Assembly: GCF_051622035.1 (NCBI RefSeq)
Contig: NC_135358.1
Coordinates: forward strand, 24,122,501-24,186,500
Direction of reading: 5' to 3'
From: Arctopsyche grandis
Lineage: Eukaryota > Arthropoda > Insecta > Trichoptera > Hydropsychidae
DNA length: 64,000 nt
Made by a program: the position numbers and the translations under genes. The notes below the pieces were generated by a model. It searched no databases. It worked only from the letters and a program-made list of their open reading frames with translations, and had not been told where the DNA came from. Each line of letters begins with the position of its first letter. Position 1 is the stretch's first letter. This document shows positions 14,710 to 27,323 of the stretch, piece after piece.

Positions 14710-17473
14710 CATACACATACATCAAAGTGTTTACTTATATAATTTATGAGTGCGTCACGATTTCCAATTATTTATTGCTTTAATACGCTTAACCGATACA
14801 TAAACAGCTGAAAAAAACGATTAAACTAATTTACATACATTATCATATGCATATGTATATATGTACACGTATATATTATGTTTTAAGCTAAGCCGCTATG
14901 TTCTGGACCGAACGAAGTTTACGTATCATGCAAAGACCCATGTCCAGAAACTTGCGCATCAATCTTTGATGCTGGACCTAAGCCTCAGTGTCTTCCTCGA
15001 TTCCCATGTCCTGCAGGATGCAACTGTATTTCCGGATACGTCAGCAACAAAAATAACATATGCGTCAAAAAGGAAGATTGTCGTAAGTACATACCGACAT
15101 ACATGTGTACATATGTATATGACGACTAGCATAAAATTATTTTTTAAATAAAATGAAAATTATTTTTAGCACCTCCTCTGATTTGCAAAACAAACGAAGT
15201 ACTGAATTTATGTGGAAAACCTTGCATACCAGGAGTAATACAAACATGTTCAGAATACATGAAAAACGCAACAAATGATTGTCCTCCATCTCCGAAGTTT
15301 CCTTGTGTGCCTCAATGTGACTGTGCTTCAGGATTTTACAGAAATAGTAACGGAAATTGTGTAAAACCAGAAGACTGTAAGTGTTATAACCTTAATTTTC
15401 AATGATATTGATTATGGAAATCATTCTAATCTTATGTTTGAATTTTAAAAGGCTGTGACGATGCCAATGAAATAATGGTTGATTGTCCAGATCCATGTCC
15501 TTTGACATGTGACAACTTGGAAACGCATGGAAAGTTTCCATGTGCTCGGATGTGTTTATTCAGAGGATGCACCTGCAGACCAGGTTTTGCAAGAGACGCT
15601 AAATTAAAATGCATTCCCATTGCTCAATGTCGTAAGTTCATATAATCTTTTACACACACCGTGTGTATCTTCTTATAAAGGACATGTTGCACATGATAGC
15701 TTCCCCGATCCATTTATGTATATATTGTCTAGGCATGTACAGGTCTACCCTGGTAAATTGAACGCACTCGCCCGGGTTTGAGAATCCTTTTTTCGGGCAC
15801 TTACTGGGTTCCGTTAGCCTAATTCGGAGTTTCTATTGTTCACCCACAAATACACTTTGACAGTGGATACTCTTTCCCATGTTCCCACGTTACAATATGT
15901 AAATATAATTTAAAATAAAATAAAATTATAATTATATAATTAAATTAAAAATATATAATTAAATTAAAAATATATAATTAAATTAAAATATAAATTTGTA
16001 CTTATTACGTATAATATTTAAATAAAAATGTAATGTTATGAAAATTCCAGCGTCAAAATGCAAACCAAATGAAGTTTTGAACCCATGTGCTGGATATTGC
16101 ACATTTGATGACGATTGTGGATCCGTGGTATTCGGCTTTATAAGAGACTGCGCTGCTCCACCTGAAGATTTTCAATGTCAACCTAGATGTGAATGTAAGA
16201 GAGGATTAGTTAGAATCAATGAAGATTGTGTATCGGTCGAAAAATGTAAGACAATAACCAACAAATTTTCGATTAATCTAATAGGTCGGTTCTCCTTTAT
16301 ATGCATATTTATTGTTTGCCAGGTTGTACCGATCCAAATGAAGAATCTACTGATTGCCCAGCACCTTGCGATGAAACTTGCGAATCGAAACCAGCAGCTG
16401 ATTGCCAGCTTCAACCATGCTTCAAAAAGGGATGTCGTTGTAAAAAAGGATACGTGAGGAACGGTTCCGGAGCTTGCATACTCAAAGAAAAATGTCGTAA
16501 GTACCATTTATTTTGTATGCTATGGACGTTCACAACACAAGTTAAAATGAAAAGTATATCAAGTTGATTACAACTTTTATACATCTTAAATCACTTATGT
16601 TAACTACAGCTTCATGCAGCAATCCAAACGAAGTATACAGATCTTGTGGAACAGCCTGTGAACCCACTTGTGATAATAAAACTCCAATGTGTACATTCCA
16701 ATGCGTATCCGGATGCTTCTGCAAAGATGGCTACATCAGAAACAATAAAAAACAGTGTATTCCAATTGACACCTGTCGTAAGATTTAAGCTATTTTTATA
16801 TACCATTACATTCACTTTAAGTTTATTTTACGTTTAAAATGTACAATTTTATTATTCTGGATTAAAGCTAAACCATGCACTGGGCAAAACGAAGAATTCA
16901 AAGAATGTGGAACTTGCGACCCATCTTGTGCTAATTTGACCCCCGCGTGTCTATTTCAAAAAAAATGCATACAAGGATGTTTCTGCAAAAGTGGATTTGC
17001 TAGGGATTACAACCAAAAATGTGTAGATGTTAAGTCATGTCGTTAGTACATATTTCAAATCAGTACATCACAAGAATTATTTTTTTAAGCTAGAAATCTA
17101 AATTACAAAAAAAAAAAAACCAAATTTTTCAATTTAAAGCTACTTTCTATTTCTGCTTTTCATTTATCCAAATAAAACATAGATAAGTAAACAGATTATT
17201 TATACAATTAATGTTTCAATTGTTGCAGCTCCAAAGTCAACTACAACTCCAAAAACAACATCGTCTACGCCATATACAACTCCAAAGTCGATAGTTTGTG
17301 GACTTTTCGAAACCCATACAACCTGTGTACCAGAAAAGGAACCTACTTGTGCAGACCATAACACAATCGTTTCAAAGTGTTGCAAACCAGGATGCACATG
17401 TATGCCTGGATATGTTCGAGACAACAGGAAATGTATTGCTGTAAAGGATTGCAAAACTCATTGTAAAGAATAA
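13771..17473 (+). CDS. TIL gene 3: secreted ten-domain cysteine-rich protease inhibitor
   Basis: Eleven exons are read as 13771-13846 (signal peptide), 13925-14125, 14416-14583, 14888-15082, 15170-15376, 15452-15631, 16051-16245, 16323-16496, 16610-16777, 16868-17041 and 17229-17473, giving about 660 aa. Every intron is phase 1, and each later exon carries one TIL domain, mostly with ten Cys. The last exon adds a Thr/Pro/Ser linker (STTTPKTT) before the final domain, which has an extra Cys (KCCKPGC, nine in total). Exons 8-11 are very close to exons 4-7 of gene 4. The donor of exon 10 is GTTAGT. Likely an extracellular serine-protease inhibitor with several reactive loops; targets are unknown. 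Confidence 0.85.
14637..14703. repeat. (TA)n microsatellite in TIL gene 3
   Basis: A TA-dinucleotide run with a short ATGTATAT interruption, in the intron between exons 3 and 4. Confidence 0.93.
15632..16050. other. Intron 6 of TIL gene 3, unclassified insert
   Basis: At 419 bp this intron is longer than most others in the gene. It holds a patch of higher GC (about 15735-15900, with CTCGCCCGGGTTTGAG and TTTTTTCGGGCAC) followed by AT repeats. I see no gene and no clear terminal repeats; it is probably a degraded mobile-element fragment. Confidence 0.35.
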
Positions 17474-17639
17474 TATTATTAATTAAAAATATTAATTGAA
17501 ACTAGTACAATTGTTTTATTAAATGAACGAAATTAATGCATATATTGTTTTGTGAAATTGTATATACATGTACTATTATGATATGTAGTAAATCCTTTTT
17601 AAATGCGACGAATAAATCTTTTGCAAATATTTTCAAAAC

Positions 17640-17870
17640 CAAGCTAACGTAAGCGCATTTTAATTTTATCATTTTAGTTGGGCGTTTTGAATTTCAATTA
17701 TTTCGTATTAATTTGTCTAAAGAATGTGGAACACTCAAATCCTATACATATACAAATAGTGATTAAATACACTTATGCAATATTAGATTATACATTTTAA
17801 ATTAGTCTAGAAACACTTGAACATATGTACATACGTTTATTAAAATTAAATTACCATTAACTTATTATAC
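17640..17870. repeat. 3' flank segment of TIL gene 3, present inverted after gene 4
   Basis: The sequence from AAGCTAACGTAAGCGCATTTT through GTGGAACACTCAAATCC to ACACTTGAACATA matches the reverse complement of 22195-22440. The rest of 17474-18960 is AT-rich with no gene recognised. Confidence 0.7.
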
Positions 17871-18960
17871 TGGCAGGTTGATTTCATGCTAATATTACAT
17901 CATATTTAATACAAAACGTATGTACATTTAAAATGCACAATTTATTTTTATTTAAAAGTATGTATGTATGTTTGGAATTTTTGAAATATTTATAACCATA
18001 TATGAGCATCATTTTTGGTTTTTATTTTTTTGTGTTCATTCTTATAACCCAAAAAAACTTGGTTGACAATAGTAAACTATTGTGTACAGAGAAATGTAAT
18101 AATAATAAAAGGGCCCTTACGAATAAATAATTGTTGTCAATATTACGCGGTACGTCTACAAAGCACGGAATACAATCGGAACAATTTACTAATAAAAATG
18201 TATCCCATGTTGTTTATTGTGTGTTTTTGAATGCATTGTGCAATTTTTACCGATGCTTTCCCATCTTGCGAGTAATATAAACAAGCAGATATGTTTTTAT
18301 CGGACTTACGTCGAGCACCAAGCATCAAATACAACTGATGCTAAAATTATTTAGGATTGTCTGTGGACAATCGTCAACAATATGACGCCTAAAGCCCCTT
18401 CTATTAATATAACATTTCTCTGATTGTGTATGCAAAAAGCATCGTCCCAACCCTTATGTTGGCTCATCCCTTCAAGACGAATTATTATAATTCAAATATT
18501 AAATTTGTATATATATATTTTTGTCCATACCTAATTCCTTGTTATAAGAGTCACGGCACGCCACTGGTTGTCGTTGCAAAAAAATATTCGCCAATTATGT
18601 ATATTAATTTTTGTACATACATATGTATACCCAAATATATTCTAAAAAAATCTTATTCAAAGACATGCTTTTCAATGAATGAATGTTAAACTACATACAT
18701 TTACATAATGTTATAATATTTTGATTTTTAATTTGATATATGTAAAATAAGACCATTTTTTATTTAAAAAGTAACTAAAAAAATATAATAACAAATATTT
18801 AAAACTTTATATTAAAATATATCATTATGTACCCAATTGCAAAACGTAATAATTTCCTCTTCCATTGACATACAATTGACACCAATGGACGAAACATAAA
18901 TATAGTTAAACAACATGTAATTATGTACATATTTATTTATTTATTTTACATACATATATA

Positions 18961-19137
18961 CCAGGAAGGCCTAACAGGTAAACTCGAAAATAACGAGACA
19001 TCTATGAATTTTAAACTTGTACATACATTTTATTGTACATAAATCCATACATTTTATTGTACATAAATCATACTCAAATAGAGGTGACATAGTGGAAAGG
19101 ATGGGTTTTTAGCCAATTTAATGAAGGAACCGTTGTA
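18961..19137 (-). mobile_element. SINE 3' fragment, reverse orientation
   Basis: It starts with CCAGGAAGGC and GGTAAAC, the reversed tail of the family seen complete at 55619. It runs back through CGAGACATCTATGAATT to the TAGCCAATTT region. The tRNA-like head is absent. Confidence 0.65.
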
Positions 19138-19576
19138 TGTATCTACATGTTTATATTTACTTTATCTACATACATACATAGTAACAATAGATGAAGTATT
19201 GTAATCATGCGAAAATTTGACTTGGAGATTTTTTTTTCAGATACGATGAAATGGAAAATTAATGCAGCTTATGATTAATTAATGATTTTTTTGATTAAGT
19301 AGTCAGTTGAACAAAAAAATACGATGATATATAAATTAATTTTCAACTATATCTTGCCAGTTTTTTTCAGTATAAATCAATTAGAATATAAAAGAGCATT
19401 ACAAGCTATATAATACATACATAAACGAATAATAAAAACACATGCTAACACATCACGACGTAGCTCGCAATAAAAATAAAGCTAAAATTCCACATCGATA
19501 AATTAACCAGGTAAAATATACACGACGCATTTATCGTTTGAAAGTTGATCGGCAATCACTTGCCATTAGCACAAAC

Positions 19577-22090
19577 ATGCGTATTTCGATTATTATAATA
19601 CCACTATGTTTATATTTTTCGAGATCGCTGGCCACTACCGTATACGATCCACGTAAGTATTAATATATTTTATTAAATTATAAACCTAACGTAAATGAAA
19701 AAAGTTTTTTGACTGATTAACGAGAAATCAAAGTCACCGTTTCGACTTATCCCCATACAAAGGGTAACGAGTGTCTGTATGGGAAAAGCGTTCTTTCCAG
19801 AAAATCGTCATTTTTATGATTATTTTGAAGAACAAAAGTCGTTGAGAGCTTCCTTGGCTATGTATCTATAATTTAAATATAAAAAAATACGAATTTTCAG
19901 GAAAATAATAGGCCAAAGTGTCATATTTTAACTCTAAATGTCAAAATATGTAGGTATTTTAAAAAATTTCTAATATTCTGTAAATATTTTCGTCATTTTT
20001 TGTGTCCAAGTTATAAATATACATTGGTTGGAGGCATAAGAAATGTTTAAAATCGAAGAAATTTTTCATTTGACGATTCTTTGATCCACGCAAGTTTTCC
20101 GCTAGGTCCATCGATGTGAATCTGAAATTCACGTTTTTCATTCCGGTCTAATATATGTACCTATACATCTATGGATTTAAATAAATATATATATACATTC
20201 ATACATATATGAATAAATATATTTTTTGTTTGAAGCTAAGCCACTATGTTCAGGACCGAACGAAGTTTACGTATCATGCAAAGACCCATGTCCAGAAACT
20301 TGTGTATCAATCTTCGATTCTGGGCCTAAGCCTCAGTGTAGTGCTCCATTCCCATGTCCTGCAGGATGCAACTGTATTTCCGGATACGTCAGAGACCAAA
20401 ATAACAAATGCGTCAAAAAGGAAGATTGTCGTAAGTACATATTATGTACATATATGACGACTAGCATAAAACTATTTTTCGATTTTTCGTACTTAAATAT
20501 AATTTTTTAGCACCACCTTTGATATGCAAACAAAACGAAGTTCTGAACCCGTGTGCTGGGTATTGCACATTTGATAACGATTGTGGATCCGTGATATTCG
20601 GTTTTATAAGGGACTGTGCTGCTCCACCCATAGATTTTCAATGTCAACCTAGATGTGATTGTAAGACAGGATTAGTTAGAATTGATGGAGAATGTGTAAC
20701 AATGAAAAAATGTAAGTCGACAACCAACATTTTTTTCGATAATCTAAAGCATTTATTTTTTTATATTAATTTATGTACATGTGTATATGTACACATGTTG
20801 CCTGTTTTTCAGGTTGTACCGATCAAAATTCAGAATTAACTGATTGCCCAGCACCTTGCGATGATACTTGCGAATCGAAACCAGCAGCCGATTGCCAGCT
20901 TCAACCATGCTCCACAAAGGGATGTCGTTGTAAAAAAGGATACGTGAGGAACGGCTCTGGAGCTTGCATACTCAAAGAAAAATGCCGTAAGTACCATACA
21001 TTTTGTATGCTATAACGTTCACAAGACAGATTAAAATTATATTAAATTCCCTTCAACTTTATTCATTTTATATCACTTATGTTAACTATAGCATCGTGCA
21101 GCAATCCAAACGAAGTGTATAGCTCTTGTGGAACAGCCTGTGAACCAACTTGCGATAATAGGACACCAATTTGTACCTTCCAATGCGTATCCGGATGCTT
21201 CTGCAAAGATGGCTACATCAGAAACAATAAAAAACAGTGTATTCCAATTGACACCTGTCGTAAGATTTAAGCTATTGTTATATACCGTTACATTCACTTT
21301 AAGTTTATTTTACGTTTAAAATGTACAATTTTATCATTCTGAATTAAAGCTAAACCATGCACTGGTCAAAACGAAGAATTCAAAGAATGTGGAACTTGCG
21401 ACCCATCTTGTGCTAATTTGACCCCCGCGTGTCTATTTCAAAAAAATTGCATACAAGGATGTTTCTGCAAAAGTGGATTCGCTAGAGATTCCAACAAAAA
21501 ATGTGTAGATATAAAATCATGTCGTAAGTATTACGTATACAAATTTCAAATCAGACATTATTTTTTTTAAGCTGAAATCGAACTAGAAAAACAGCCAAAA
21601 TTTTCAATGTTTCACTAAGTTCTATCTCTTACGTTCAATTAACCAAATAAAGTACAAAAAGACAGTATTTATACAATTTATGTACACATATGCTTCAAGC
21701 TAGAAATCTAACTTGAAAAGAAACCCAATTTCTAAATTTTAAATTACTTTCTATATCTGCTTTTCATTTTTCGAAATAAAAAACAGAGTATTTATATTAA
21801 TATGTACAATTAATGTTTTAAATATTGCAGCTCCAAAGTCAACTACAACTCCAAAACCAACAACACCTACAACTACAACTCCAAAACCATATACAAGTTC
21901 AAAACCGATAGTTTGTGGACTTTTTGAAATGCATACGACCTGTGTACCAGAAAAGGAACCTACTTGTGCAGACCGTATCACAATCGCTTCTAAGCATTGC
22001 AAACCCGGGTGCAAATGTATGGCTGGATATGTTCGACACAACGGGAAATGTATTACTTTAAAGGACTGCAAAACTCATTATAAAAAATAA
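19577..22090 (+). CDS. TIL gene 4: secreted six-domain cysteine-rich protease inhibitor
   Basis: Seven exons are read as 19577-19652 (signal peptide), 20236-20430, 20511-20711, 20813-20986, 21092-21259, 21350-21523 and 21831-22090, giving about 415 aa. All introns are phase 1. The signal peptide and exons 2 and 4-7 match exons 1, 4 and 8-11 of gene 3 closely, so this is a shorter tandem duplicate. Exon 3 begins like gene 3 exon 5 and continues like gene 3 exon 7, a probable recombinant exon. The last exon has a Pro/Thr linker (TTTPKPTTP) and an eight-Cys TIL domain. The 3' UTR is also similar to gene 3. Confidence 0.85.
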
Positions 22091-22194
22091 TAATATTAAT
22101 TAAAATAATTAATGAAACTATGTTATATTTCTTATTAAATAAATTTATGAATTTATTGGATATTCTTATTATTTATCTAAAAAATATGTACATA

Positions 22195-22440
22195 GATTTT
22201 ATACATTTTAGACATTAAATCAACTTATACAAGTAAATTAATTAAAATTAATGTGCAATGTGTGTATGTTCAAGTGTGGCTTGACTAATTTCAAACGTAT
22301 AATCTAAACTTGCACAAATAAAATGTATTTACTCATTGTGTGTATATAGGATTTGAGTGTTCCACACATAATCGAAATTCAAAACGGCCAGCTGAAACGA
22401 TAATATTAAAATGCGCTTACGTCAGCTTGGTTACGAAAAT
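22195..22440. repeat. 3' flank segment of TIL gene 4, inverted relative to gene 3
   Basis: It reads as the reverse complement of 17640-17870, including GGATTTGAGTGTTCCACA and AATGCGCTTACGTCAGC. The surrounding 22091-22980 is AT-rich with ACATATGTATG microsatellites and no visible gene. Confidence 0.7.
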
Positions 22441-22987
22441 ATTTATTAACAATTATTTTTCGCATTTAATAGCTAATTAATGTACTTATTTAATAATACT
22501 TGGGTGGAGGTGGCATAACTGATAGACCCAAATACATAGAAGCATGTATGAATTAATAATTCAAAACGTTTTTGTGTTAATTGTAAAAATGCATCTTGAA
22601 ACTGCTTTCAAAATTTTTAATGAACTAGAAATAATATCTTCCCTTGATGGTCTACTATATTTAATTTTTATATGCAATAAAAGAGAAGTTTAATAGATTT
22701 CGAAAAATGCATAAATATAATATACATATGTATGTATGTACCTATTCAAAGAAATAATCATAATACATATATGTATATATGTATATGTATGTACATACAA
22801 GGTCGATTTTTCTTAAATTTTTAAGACCACCACTGACACCTATTGTCACTTTATAAAACTATTTATTATCATTTTTTCAATCGATAATATATTGTTTAAA
22901 TATATATAAAAAATGTATATAGATGGAATCATATTCGTTATATTCTTTCTAATACGATAAACACCTGATATGTTACCTTCATTCATG

Positions 22988-23027
22988 TATAAAAGTTGCA
23001 CAAGTGCTCAAAAATTTAGTATCATTA
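22988..23027 (+). promoter_or_regulatory. Core promoter of TIL gene 5
   Basis: TATAAAAG is at 22988-22995, with an initiator-like TCATTA at 23022, about 34 bp away. The ATG follows at 23081. Confidence 0.5.
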
Positions 23028-23080
23028 ATATTCCACATCGATATTGTTGATTTTTGCAAAGCGAATCAGCAGTCAACATC

Positions 23081-26000
23081 ATGATGATCATCAATGTGCG
23101 TTTTTTCTTGATGTCGTATTTGTCGTTTTGCTCCTTCCTGTCGATTATTACGAAAACTGTTGACGCGCGTAAGTTATGTCAGTGATTCAATTGAAATTAT
23201 TAATTTGAATATGTAATGTGTATACCTGTGTTGAAATTATTGTAGAATGTCTAAATTGCGGTCCCAACGAGATATTGAATTCGTGTCCCAAATATGGTAC
23301 ATCAGACAGCGATTGCGATGCTGTTTTTGGAGGATTTAAAAAATACTGTCCACCTCAACCTGTTGACTATCAGTGCACTCCTAGATGCGATTGCAAAGAA
23401 GGATTTGTGAGAGATGCTGATAAAAACTGCATTCTAGCTGAAAATTGTAAGTTTACTGATCAATTTTTTCAATAAAGAATTAAATTAAATGAATTTTGTT
23501 TTGAAATTCTGTTCAGCCGCTCTCCAAATAATATTTAAAAATTATCTTATGATCCTCCAAGTTGATCAACCGACCTATGAATCTTATGTACATACATATA
23601 TGTATGTCAGATCTTATGTTGTTATCTCAAATCCCGTATCAATTCCATTCGACGTGTCGATTTTGAAACGTCAATAGGCAAAATAGTGGTATTTTTACTA
23701 AAAGCTAAAGGAATTTAGAATTGAAAATCAGAACTGTAAATTGTAAAAAAAAATTCAACATTTAAATATTCAGTGCTCATGACGTAAAATATACATATAT
23801 TTTTAAAGGTGGCACGACAAATCAGCGCATACCATCTTAGCGCCGACCTTTCGGCGCAGACAACTCAGCGCAACGACAATTCAGCGCATGGACTATTCAG
23901 GGCAGCGACAATTCAGCGCAAAATCATTTTTTTCAATAAGTTTTCGAAAATAATCACTGTATTGAAATTTTCGGCCATATCTTTATGATAATTTCATAAA
24001 TGCGAATAAATTTATTTGATACTATTTATAACTTCAAAAAATTATTTTTAAGCAGGGTTTCTAAACCGGACAGCATTTTTTTTTTCAATTTTTTTAGCTA
24101 TCCAAACTTTTACGTATGCATGGTCTCTTAACTAAGGCTCGCAAATCGTCATTATTAACTTTGCTTTTGATAAAAAATGGGAGAATCTTTGGCTTTCGTT
24201 TTTTCCCCCAAAAATTATGTTTTAAAATCCTACGTATTCAGGGTTTCTCAACTGAGTTCCGCAAAAAATATTTCTTAACACACAGGATACCGTGCGCACA
24301 AATTTGTGCGTTTGAAAAACTTCCTTTGGCTACCGTGCGCACAAATTTGTGCGTTGCGTCACTCCTACTTCATATAAAGAAAAAACACGTTGAACCTCGT
24401 ACTTCTTGTAATTTATTCATATCGGGGCTTAGTAAAAGATGTCGTTGGTGATATTTAACTAAAATAATTTAAAAAAAGTCGATATTGAAAAATTTAGAAG
24501 GTTAGAAACTGGACTATAGGAAATGTACCAAATATTTCTTTAAATTTACAAAATATTTCTTTGGTTATGCCGAAGATGTCTCAAATTTTATTTTATTTAA
24601 CTAAAGCGTATAGGAGGTTTGTAAAAATAATAGAACAGATCGTCATCGACCTTCTCAGAGGTTCGAAACCAGCGAAAATTTCATTAGTGTATGAATTTCA
24701 TATTGTGTTTAAATAACGTGTGTGTGTGTAAATAATAAAAATATGTAATACTATCAAAAACCATTAAGTGAGTTTATCGATAATATATTATAATATAAAG
24801 GAAACTTTTAAATAAATATTGTGGAAATATCTACCAATCAATCAAATGTGAATATCTACATAAGGGGTGCAGTTTGCTGGGTGAATGCTTTTTTTGTGTT
24901 TTTAGTTGAATAAATATGTTTGATTTTTTTTTATATTCATGTTCTGAAGAAAATATCACCATTGTTTACTATGTGCCCTTTTATATTTCTTCGGTAATTT
25001 ATTGCCTACACTTGACTCCTGGTTACTAACCACTGCACTAGGTAATAAACACATTTTGGGGGGACCTTTTTTTTTCTCACATCTGTTTTATGTTCCTCTT
25101 AGATTTTGCCGATGTCCTAAAATTCTCTCACTGATATTGTTATTTATGACGAAAGAGGATTAACCTTGTTCGATGTCGGCAATTCCAAAGCGCATATGGA
25201 ATTGCATCTGACTGCATTGTATTTATAGGTTTCAAATAACGACATTTGTTGTTTTTGTTACACAAAGGTTCACTGCTGCTACATTTTTTTTGTTTATTTA
25301 TAAAATATGTATATTTGCCATATTTATACACATTTTAATTATTTATTTTATTAGTACGCGACTCACAGTTTGACTTTTACTGATTTTACAATTACGAAAT
25401 TTTAAGATAGTCCATACGAAACTGCATTTCAAATTTCACTTTTATACGTTTACTGGTAAAAGAGATATGACATTTTAAACAGTTACAGTTTTATGCAAAG
25501 ATTAGCGCAAATTCTCCCCGCCGCACGCCTGTTTCTTTAGCAATAGCCCGTGGTATCCTATGTGTTAAAAAGAGTTTCCACACCAGGATACACAGCAAAA
25601 AATCTTACGTATTAACGGATTCTAGACCAAGGTTCGCAAGCTCGTCTTCATGGGTAATGCTATTCATATCTAAAATGTACGCGTATACGTATGTATGTAT
25701 TGACGTATTTATCGACCATTGATTTAAATTATCATGCATTTCAATGGGTGACCATATCGTGCATTTCAACCAATTTAAAACTTATTGAAAAAAATGATTT
25801 TGCGCTAAATTGTTGTTGTTAAATTGAATAGTCCATGCGCTGAATTGTCGTTGCGCTGAGTTTTCTGCGCCGAAAGGTCGGCGCTAAGATGGTTTGCCCT
25901 GAGATCAGTGAATCCGCCATTTTTAAAACGTATATTTTTAATTAATATTACATTTATTTAGGTTGCACTGGTCAAAATGAAGAAATGACCTGTTGTCCAG

Positions 26001-27016
26001 CAAAATGTGATGATACGTGTCTGGGTCCAGCATTTCCAGGCTGTACATTAGTCCCCTGTTTCAAGAAGGGATGCCGTTGTAAATCCGATTTCGTCAGACA
26101 CGAAAATGCGTGTATACAACGCAAAGATTGCCGTGAGTGAAATTTTTTTTTTTTAAATTTCCTACATAAATAAATAAATAATTCTAGTGCGTCGAAGTAA
26201 TGTCGAAAATGTGGTTCGTGTACTGAAGAAAAAAACACTTGTTCAAATGTAATTCACAATTTAACATTTAATTTATACAGACATTTTCTTTCGCCATCAA
26301 TCATAAAATATTATTTTATCTCCAAATGTCTCTAAAATATATGAATTTATTTATGCATTTTAAAATATTGAAAAATAAAAATATAAATAATAAAAAGCTT
26401 GTAAAAATAACTACGAAGAAAGAAATGTTATATTATTAGACTTCAGAAAAATATCAAATTATTTATTGAATATTATATTTTAGCTCGGACAGTGGAATTG
26501 GCTCGAATTTTAAAACCATTAGAATCGGTTGGATGCAAAAATAAGCCAGTAAAAAATCTTCCAAAACCAGGAGCACGCGCAAATATTTGTCTGGCAAAAA
26601 ATGTACAAGGAAACAACGGCACACGCATAGGAAAACTAAAAAGACCAGGAAAACTTCTCAAGCCAGGGGAACTTCCTCCACCACCCAAACTATCAGATCC
26701 AGGAAATTGTTCTCTACCATTTACAAAATCTATTCAACTTCCTAGGCTGGCTGAACTAAATCCTCTACCTACACTATCAAATCCAGGAAATTCTTCTCCC
26801 CCACCTAATGTTCTACGACCAGAAAATTCTCTTTCACCTCTGAAACTATTAACTCCAGAAAATTCTCCCCCAGCAGCTAACAGTCCACCACTAAAACCAC
26901 CAACACCAAGCAACTCACCTCTACCTGAAAAAAAACCCTTGCAACCACTCAAACAAACAGCTCAAGGAAACTCTCCACCAACTAATATAAATCCGCCTAA
27001 ATCATGTCCAAATTAA
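23081..27016 (+). CDS. TIL gene 5: two TIL domains plus a long proline-rich tail
   Basis: Four exons are read as 23081-23168 (signal peptide), 23246-23446 (A-type TIL), 25962-26132 (B-type TIL) and 26484-27016, giving about 330 aa. Introns are phase 1. The A-type domain lacks one conserved cysteine: CPKYG where the paralogues have C after Y or W. Instead of a terminal TIL domain, the last exon encodes about 177 residues with a short basic start, then a tail rich in Pro, Ser, Asn and Leu (ELPPPPKL, NSPPAANSPPLKPPTPSN), ending CPN. Intron 2 holds a 2.1-kb DNA transposon. The tail could be a mucin-like or matrix-binding extension; this is inference. Confidence 0.75.
23808..25919. mobile_element. 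Long-TIR MULE-like DNA transposon, 2.1 kb
   Basis: Inverted repeats of about 130 bp (23808-23945 and 25775-25919) contain repeated CAATTCAGCGCA units and a CGCCGACCTTTCGGCG hairpin. TTTTTAAA flanks both sides (23800-23807 and 25920-25927), an 8-bp target duplication. Long TIRs and 8-9-bp duplications suggest the Mutator-like superfamily. The interior has only short frames and no recognisable transposase. It lies wholly within intron 2 of TIL gene 5. Confidence 0.7.
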
Positions 27017-27223
27017 ATACAAAACTCCCATAATAAACCTTGAACAATGATTAAAAATATTATTAAAAAATCACATATTACTATTATATTATTTTAATAC
27101 ATTATACACATATTACATGTTATCATGTTGATCAAATAATAAACTGTAAAAAAATCATTTCCATACTCATAAATCTGCGGGTATCCCCACTACGCCACTG
27201 TGATACTGCCGAATCCACTATTG

Positions 27224-27257
27224 TATAAACATCATTGTTAACGACTTTTTTTTCAGT
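27224..27257 (+). promoter_or_regulatory. Core promoter of TIL gene 6
   Basis: TATAAA is at 27224-27229. A perfect arthropod initiator, TCAGT, is at 27253-27257, placing +1 31 bp downstream of the TATA start. The ATG follows at 27324. Confidence 0.65.
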
Positions 27258-27323
27258 TACCATCTATCACTCAGTGCATCTCTTAAAGTGACTTGATAAG
27301 GCTAATTTAATTGCCCATTTAAA

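Noticed and set aside
18543-18620. A decayed TIL exon (GGTTGTCGTTGCAAAA resembles GCRCK coding)
   Set aside because: Only about five codons match, and the adjoining GGCACGCCACTG looks like a hAT-type end. This is too little to call an exon.
24116-24451. 111-aa frame in intron 2 of TIL gene 5
   Set aside because: It lies inside the MULE-like element, has no recognisable motif, and covers duplicated palindromic DNA. It is probably chance.
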